64,000 bases of DNA from Osmia lignaria lignaria (Eukaryota; Arthropoda; Insecta; Hymenoptera; Megachilidae), in contig NC_135039.1 of NCBI RefSeq assembly GCF_051020975.1, forward strand, positions 12,498,692-12,562,691, in the 5' to 3' direction. Shown here in pieces: positions 56,968-64,000 of this stretch (position 1 is the stretch's first letter; each line of letters starts with the position of its first letter). Made by a program: the position numbers and the translations under genes. The notes under the pieces were generated by a model, which did not search any database, had not been told where the DNA came from, and saw only the letters and a list, made by a program, of their open reading frames with translations.

Positions 56968-58895
56968 CTGAAACTGTATGAAAAATTGATGGATCATAAA
57001 ATTTGCTTGCAACAGAATTTTCACTTGCAGTGTTCCGCTTTAATGCTGTTATGCATATACGTGAGTGTGGTTATAATAATAATTCTTTAATAAGAGTCCA
57101 GAAGCAGTGGTTCTTGTACATTTCTTCTAAAGAAATATTAATTATATTCATTTATAAATATTAATTAGTTTGGTATTAGTTAAGCATTTAAATGCTAAGT
57201 TAAAAATTCAAAGATATGAAACTTATATAAGGTACCATTTTAAAATGGTACCGGAATACAAAATGTCACTTACGTCCATTTTCTTTTCATTCACTGGTGC
57301 TCTTTCAAAACAGAGAAATGCACTCGAAATTTTATTTAAATCAATACCAAAATTAACATTTTTATTTGGCCTTCATCCTTCTACTACAGATTTCTTCATC
57401 AACATAGCATGTCTTCGATTAACCTAAATATATTTTTTAATTTAATAGAAGTAAAAGCTCAGAGTTAACTTAACTTTCGGTTGAAGTTTATCTTGGATGT
57501 AAAATTAATTAAATCAAGAAAGTTGTATAACTTTTTAAAATGTTTATACCTGGAAATCCACATAATTTCTTTTCCACCCCTTTTTTTTTATATTTATAAA
57601 AGGGGAAAGAGATTCATAACCTCGTTTAATGTTAACATTCAAGGCAGCTAAATGATGAAATAAACGAACAACAGAGGAACAAACTTCACGGTAACAGGAA
57701 ATACAAACAAAAAATTCTGCTGACGTTGTAGGAAAAACATTTTCCATTCCGAGATGGATCCTGGGGAGGTGTAAACCTCTAGGTTCCTTTTGGATTTTGT
57801 AGGAAACCAAGAGTTGGACTACATTTCAGATACATGGAAGAACTTTTTCCGAGCAGAAAGCAGAGAGTGTTCCGTGAAAACATTTTATTCAACTCGTAAT
57901 GGTAAAAAGAAGAGATTACTACACTTGTGAATCTCATTCCACTCGACTGCAAAATTTTTACATTCAATTACGCAGAAGTTAAAAGAATTTGATAGATTTC
58001 CAAATTAACCCGAATTTTTTAATGGACAAAATTCATGCTTGACACTTTCATTATAATTAATTTAATTACCATCCATAACGCCAGTCCGTTTGAAGTTGTC
58101 CAGTAGGTTCTCATTTCATTTCTGTTTTTTTTTTTCAATAAAAATTACGAACTCAAAGAAAAATAACGCTGTATAAACAGGAGCCAAATAAAAGGTTTTT
58201 TAAAAAATGGTAACAATTTATAATTATTAGAAGAATTGACGGGCTTTTAATTAAAAAGTCATAAGGAAAATTAATTATCTTTTACGACAACCCTGGGCGT
58301 TTTAAATGCCACTCAGAACAGCATTGACGTGAATTTTTGCAATGAAGAAGCTTTTTAAGGCTTCCTCGACTTCTTCGAACGATCCAGAAGCGATCTTAAA
58401 AGCGTGATATTAGATTTCCTTTTGAAGTTCCCACGAGTACGTGCATTCGCTTTTATTGTTATCGGACTTCGATGATCCTTTCGAATGTTCTCCACCATTC
58501 TGTGTTCACTGCTGATGAGGTTCTTTCGAAAATCGGCTTGAACACGGGTCTGCAATTTTCTACCATTGTTATAAAATCCTTTTCAATAGAAAACGAAAAA
58601 TAAAATTGTATTAAGTTAAATATAAGGTTAGGTCCTTAGTCGCCATTTTCTTGATTCTAGTCAGAAAATGGCGGAGCTGAAATAGGAGTAAGTTAGGTTA
58701 GGTTGCACTCTAAAAGTAAAAAACATTAATTTACTCTTGTGTTTAGAACCAAGACAAATTATAAAATGTGTAATTTTTTAAAATAATATCTGATCTACAT
58801 ATTTCTTCAGGTTCATTAAAAAATCCTTATTTGATGTAACTCTATATATTTGAAATTTTCAAATGAAATATAAAAATTAACACAAAAGTTATTTG
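56968..58895. other. Probable intron or spacer, no exon recognised
   Basis: Lies between the two candidate gene ends on the - strand. Open frames exist on both strands (57170-57427 on +, 57544-57810 on -) but without motifs or convincing splice context. Confidence 0.55.
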
Positions 58896-59177
58896 TTATC
58901 CCGTCGTCTCGTCAATTTCTTCCTCCTGCATCGTTGAGTCACCTATCGTCACTTCAGTCGGTGCAGTGCTCGCCGTTTCCTGTTCTTCGGTAGACCCGAT
59001 ATCGATTATCACCGGCTGCGTTTCCTCTACGAGGCCAGGAATCGCGCTTCTGGCATAACGGACTTCCGGTGTTTCCATGCTTATTCCGTCCAATGCCGAT
59101 TGTAATTGTACGTGGTCCATCTCGCACATCTTGTTAAACGCATGTGACGTACACCTCGCACTCTGATCTACCAAGGA
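58896..59177 (-). CDS. Terminal exon of unknown protein (end A), acidic tail
   Basis: The acceptor is ctgcctgttcgcag, phase 0; 93 residues to a TAA. It starts SLVDQSARCTSHAFNKMCEM and ends in an acidic, Thr/Glu-rich tail (STMQEEEIDETTG). No hydrophobic segment. Its phase lets it follow the exon at 60672-60827 directly. It could instead end a separate gene. Not recognised. Confidence 0.6.
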   Translation of the reverse strand, partial: SLVDQSARCTSHAFNKMCEMDHVQLQSALDGISMETPEVRYARSAIPGLVEETQPVIIDIGSTEEQETASTAPTEVTIGDSTMQEEEIDETTG

Positions 59178-60671
59178 CTGCGAACAGGCAGGTTTTGAAC
59201 ATTAACTGGCCAAGGGCTTTCTGGCCCTGTCTGTTACTTCCATTGTTTCAAGTTGAATTATAATTCACTTTAAGTGAATATGAGATGAAGTAAAGAGTAT
59301 AAAACAACAGCCATTAAAATATTAAGACATTTGTCCAACTTGTCCTCGTCCTGAGTGGGGGGACACTGCCCCCTTAATTTTAAGGTACATTCATCTTAAT
59401 CCTACTTTGAGAGGGAATTAAGACATCACTGCTACTGCTGGAAGAAATAAGTAAACACTAAGGGTTTATAACTTAATGAACAATCAGAGTTGGGAAAAAT
59501 AGTTGATAGTATCAAGGTCCTCCTGATCAAGGCACACTATAGGAAGGGCAGTGGCAGCATCTGCTTCTCACCTAAGACTAGCATCTTATCTACTACTTTT
59601 ATTGGAATTGATTAAATGCCTTCATTTTATAATGTAATACTGATTAAAAATTAGAGAGAAATCCCTTCTATGATGACGTCCCCAGATGCTTCCTCTGAAG
59701 TTGACAAAAATGAAAGAAAAAAGAAACAATGGATTATAAGGCGGAGGTTATGACTACGGTTTAGAGGTTATATGACGATGGTTATGGGTACAAGTTATAG
59801 CTTATAAGATAGAGGTTATGTATATAAGATTATGATTATAGGTTATGTGTACAGTTTGATCCAATAAATTATAAACCTCCTGGAATGTGAACTAGGAGTA
59901 TTAGGAATAAATATAGGTTAGGTTAAAAATGTATAGGTTATAGATTACATGTATGGAATGTGAACTAGGAGTATTAGGAATAAATATAGGTTAGGTTAAA
60001 AATGTATAGGTTATAGATTACATGTATAGTTCGGTTCAATGAACTATAAACCTGTAGGTGTTCAGGTTAGATTAGTTCAGGTTAGGTTAAAAACAATGAA
60101 CACTGAGTAAAGTTCATTAGATACGGGATTGCTTCCACGGCGGAAATACGATTCGCTCGTGTAAGAAATTATACGCTCGGTGATATCAAGAGAGGAGGGT
60201 GAACATAGGTGATCTAATTTCCACAGACGACGGCTTCTACAATGACGCTAGATTATGAAATTATGTAATAACCTAATACTTTAGCAGACTTCCCTCACCC
60301 CTTCTGACAGCTTCCCATTTTCTCCGGAGTTCGCGTACTCTGAAATGCACACGACAAAACGGATATCCAACGTGGCGTACTAATTAATCCCGATGGCTTT
60401 AATACGCGGTTTCATTTTTCCGCAACAGAACCACCCTTTTCATTTGTGTTTCGAAGAAATTCAATTACCAAGTTGAACGGAATTTTTTCGAACGGATACC
60501 TAGTGAAATCTATACAGCAAAGTTTCGTGTTTCCTGGAAATTAATCAGCTCCGTCCTAGGGATTTTTTTGTTCAGACGCAGATTTATTAATTTCCAGTTG
60601 ATTCTGGACCGTTGGTTTCCTGTATCGTCTGAAAAACATATCTTTTAGAAGCTTCGCATTTTAGTACTCAC
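59178..60671. other. Probable intron with TTAGG-rich repeats
   Basis: If exons at 60.7 and 59.1 kb belong together this is their intron. It contains the short-repeat tract at 59740-60100 and no other coding signal. Confidence 0.5.
59740..60100. repeat. ataggttatg repeats with a 73-bp duplication
   Basis: Two nearly identical 73-base units begin tggaatgtgaactaggag at 59881 and 59954, each with ataggttaggttaaaaatg. Around them, shorter words such as gaggttatgact, gaggttatatgac and ataggttatgtgt recur irregularly. Confidence 0.85.
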
Positions 60672-60827
60672 AACGGCTAATCGTCCAGACTGATGCAGCA
60701 TGAAAGTCGTCATCGGGTGAACAAAATGGGTGATGGTGACTTCCATCAATAACGAAGTAGCAGCGACGGCAGTTAAAACCGCGGTAAACAGCACGAATAA
60801 CACGAACTGGAATAGATTCGTTACCAC
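60672..60827 (-). CDS. Internal exon of unknown membrane protein, one TM segment
   Basis: The acceptor is ccttcaatatttcag and the donor gtgagt; 52 codons, phase 0 at both ends. It encodes VVTNLFQFVLFVLFTAVLTA then VAATSLLMEVTITHFVHPMT, a long hydrophobic helix, and ends MLHQSGRLAV. Upstream exons are not recognised in the window and may lie past base 64000. Family not recognised. Confidence 0.6.
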
Positions 60828-61192
60828 CTGAAATATTGAAGGTGATTTAAACTCGAGAATGAAATTCACATGATCCCGGAAACGTGACGTCGTCGTACAA
60901 TGACGCTAGGGAATATTTATCGTTTCCTGGATCTATTCTGGCAGCCATATTTCGTCCTCCCGATTATCAATGCCATTTTTTATTTCTTACCAATAAATAA
61001 AACATTCTCCCTGTCTATTTATAAGATCGAAAACATCAATCGGAAAATAACCTCGAAATAAAAAAATTCTAAAAATCTCAACAAAATGAGACGAACAAAG
61101 AAGCACATCCTAAGAATATCCGTAGAGCGGATCGATCATTCTCGACTCAATCTTTCGCTCTATTTCGCGCAAATTGTTTCTCCTCGATAACC

Positions 61193-61216
61193 TAAAAAAA
61201 AAAAAAAAAAAAAAAA
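61193..61216 (+). repeat. Poly(A) tract
   Basis: About 24 consecutive A, followed by a short AG-rich tail. No retroelement body was recognised upstream. Confidence 0.9.
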
Positions 61217-62399
61217 GAAAAGAAAGGGTGCCTTTCCAATTCGCTCGCAGCCACATCCGGAGCAACGAACAAACGGTTCGAAAGAAAACTGCAGAGAAGA
61301 AAGAAGGCTCACGTAGAGAATCGGCATTGCCAGTTCAGTTGTTGTCAGGGAACGGGTCGAACTGTTGGTTTCACGGATAAGCCATCGATATCCGATTCAT
61401 TTCACAGGATCGAGCCACGTACGGGGGCGCGATGCATTCTTCCTCTTCCGTTTGCCTTCCTGTTCGAAGCGAATAAGGTGTCCTGCTGTTCGGAGAATCG
61501 GTCACAAGAGAACGGAAGAGGACATTTGTATTCCTCAGTTCGACACTCGACAACGTCTCGAAGGAAACAGAAGGGAAATAGAACGCTTTTTATTTCGTAC
61601 CTTGTTTGGATTCTATCTTCAGACCGGTGCAGACGGTCGGTCGATTTGTTTTCGAAACGGCTGCCAGCCGAGTTTTAAGGTTAACTCTCAGCCTCTTCAA
61701 CCTTAGCCACGGAATCGAGTGTTTGCACACCTTGTCCTGGACTCGAAACTCGCTAAAATGAACCGAGAGGCGAGCTTTGCCCTCCCTAACAAACGGAATC
61801 CCGTCGATTCGGACGAGTGCTTCGACAGGACAAGAAAACGTTCTTTCCTAACCTCAACTACTGCAACGACATATAGCGTTTATTTGCGTCGCAGGGACCA
61901 AATTTTATAATAATTGTAGAAATGATAGATTATTTAGTAGTATAATTATTTTCCTAACCTTCAATTCAGAAGATCAGAATTTTGCTAGAAAAAATTACAT
62001 AACCTCAAATTTTTTCTTTAATAAGGGAGGAAAATCTTGGTAGTTACCGGAGAAAGGATGTTTCTCAATAGCTTCCTAACGCAACTGCGAATAAATACTT
62101 GAAGTTTATTTAACAAAGATAGCGGTTGGAAATGGAACGTAGAAATTTCATTTTTCAGACGACTCTCTGGTAATGGAGGTAGCTTATTCGCGAGGGTCAT
62201 GAATAATAATCAAGAGAGAAACTACGATTCCGTTGGAGGCTTTGTGAATGCTGGGACCACGTTGTTGAGTTTATTTCACGCGGTAATTACTCGCTAAAGG
62301 AACAATATAAATGTAAATGGACGCATAAATCGAGAGGTTTTCTATTTTTCTCACCACGACAAAATACTTCAGATATTTGATGTGTTATGAGTGGTTATA

Positions 62400-62720
62400 A
62401 TCTCTGGAGTAGTAAAATGGCGGAGTGATTAGGCGAGAAAATGGTGGCGAGTTGGAATAACAAAATGGTGGAATGGTAAAATGGTAACAAAGTTGGAATA
62501 GCGAAATGATGGAATAATGTAATGTTAAAATGGCAAAATGGTAAAACTGCAGAGTGATAAAATGGCAAAATGGAAAAGTAAAAGAACAAAACCATAGAAT
62601 TATAAAACCAAGGTATCACAGAAATAACAAGAATCGTAAAATGATAGAATAAGATGATCGTAAAATCAAACTATCGTAAAACCATAAAACCAAAGTATCG
62701 TAAAATCGTAGAAGCCACCA
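62400..62720. repeat. Degenerate aaaatggtggaatgg repeats
   Basis: Short words such as taaaatggcgg, aaaatggtggc, aaaatggtggaatgg, aaaatggcaaaatgg and later atcgtaaaatc recur at loose spacing of about 10-15 bases. The pattern shifts from aaaatgg to cgtaaaatc across the tract. Confidence 0.75.
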
Positions 62721-64000
62721 TATTTAAACATTCTAAATTCAATTATCGAGTCTCTCGAAGTAGCAGAACTTCTACGCTAGGTCGGTACGACCGTGACAAA
62801 AGACGGTAATTCGCGAATAACTCGATATACGAAATTGCATCGAGAAAGCGTTAATCGGACGCGTTCGCGTCGCTGACAGAAATACGTTCGTGTCGTGTTG
62901 TAACCTTCGGATCCCGATGAACGTTTAAATTGTTCGGTTGATCGCTCGTAAACACTGGAAAACGAAGCTTCCCGACAGTGCACGAATTTCAATCATCGAA
63001 CAAAGAGACTCGGAATTATGGGCGTGCCAAACTCGAAGAGGTAACCCAGAAATTTTCATTTTATGCAAGAAATAATTTAACGGAAAGATGCAAGATTTAT
63101 TCAGTCTAATTGTAATAAAAAGGAGATACGATTCCCCCTCCTCCGTTGCATAGATCATCCTGAAGGGTTTGAGTCATATAGGTTAGGTCATTTATCATAA
63201 CCTCCTCGACTATCTTCATCATCGCTGTGAGATATGAGAATACGTCATAAGGACAAATTATATGGACGAAGGGTCACATACGGTGCTATAAAAAAGAAAA
63301 AACGTTTTCCCTTCAAGGTCATAGTTTATTATTCCGTTTGTAAATCTTGATATTTGCTAGCCGGTGTGTGCGCGCCATCGATCCTAACGACAGCCATTTA
63401 ACGAGCCCTTTCGAAGGAATTCATTTTGTTGGACGTGCGATGATAAATCGCGTACGATTCAGCCGATGATTTCAAATGCTCGTCAAGTATCGTGAATGGA
63501 CTCTTCTCGCGGTTGTCAGGCCGGCAAATGATGACGCACGCTTGTCTGGAACTAGGATAGATTAATCGGTTCGAGAACCTTTAAAATATAGTCGCAGAAC
63601 TCGGCTCGATGTGAATTGGAAAACGTTCGATACCGTTTCAAATTGAAACGTCAGGTTAATAGATTCGATTTAACCAGCCGAATGAAATTCGGTGCCTGTA
63701 ATCCGATAGGATTGATCTTAATTTAATTACTCGGATAATTAAGGGACATTAAGAGATTCGTCACATTATTTCTTGGTACTTTTATTGATATTTAACAATA
63801 TTTAAAGGCGAGCAAGGAGGAGGTAACATTATAATATTTTGTCTTGAATTTTTAAAGCTGTCCTCTACCCTCAGCCTCCAGAATGGATAGGTTAGGCCTG
63901 CTACAATATAAAAATCTTTATTAGTAAGAATGTTACCTAATCTCTTTTCCTCTTCTCATTCGCCACCCTAACCTAATCTTAACGTTATTCATCAACTGTC

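Larger units (their letters stand above)
60828..64000. other. Upstream intron or flank of the - strand gene, no exon recognised
   Basis: It holds an A-tract at 61193-61216, a degenerate repeat at 62400-62720 and isolated GGTTAGG words (for example near 63181). Open frames at 61.3-61.7 kb overlap on both strands and have no motif. Confidence 0.55.

Noticed and set aside
61365..61706. 113-codon + strand frame
   Set aside because: Overlapped by frames on both strands, Arg/Ser/Cys-rich composition, no motif and no splice context.

Overview
The window reads as nuclear DNA of an insect, most likely a hymenopteran. It is AT-rich, genes are split by long GT-AG introns, and there are many short runs of TTAGG/CCTAA (the ancestral arthropod telomere word) plus a large amount of minisatellite. 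No bacterial-type gene, operon, CRISPR array or intact virus is visible. No database search was possible, so family names rest on motifs and splice logic read from the sequence.

The main gene lies on the + strand from before the window to 41083. Eleven coding exons (3004-3127, 3450-3593, 13429-13629, 25684-25752, 27763-27872, 31346-31560, 35111-35249, 35974-36079, 37636-37797, 40213-40447, 40767-41083) splice in frame into 606 residues. The product is the C-terminal part of a class C orphan GPCR of the GPR158/GPR179 family, which in flies includes the Fog receptor Smog. It has an EGF-like module, a Cys-rich linker, seven membrane segments, a coiled coil and a charged tail. The 5' exons (signal peptide and most of the ectodomain) lie upstream of base 1 or were not recognisable.

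The introns and flanks are crowded with tandem repeats, with units of about 76, 104, 178, 51, 31, 151, 20, 204 and 167 bp. Several arrays and duplications share one short word (around GTCAGACAAGTAGTATGG). Two arrays carry TTAGG-type blocks inside their units, in opposite orientations.

Downstream of the gene (42-56 kb) no intact gene was found. The region holds a decayed reverse-transcriptase fragment, a possible solo LTR, a cluster of five perfect ACGTAGTACTACGT palindromes, a 98-bp-arm fold-back element, a second inverted repeat in the likely 3' UTR, and a tRNA-like element.

On the - strand between 60.8 and 56.4 kb there are four coding-like exons, all beginning in phase 0. They suggest one or two genes for an unrecognised membrane protein: a hydrophobic exon at 60672-60827, and two alternative or independent stop-bearing ends at 58896-59177 and at 56839-56967 plus 56358-56525. 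This is the least explained coding signal in the window.
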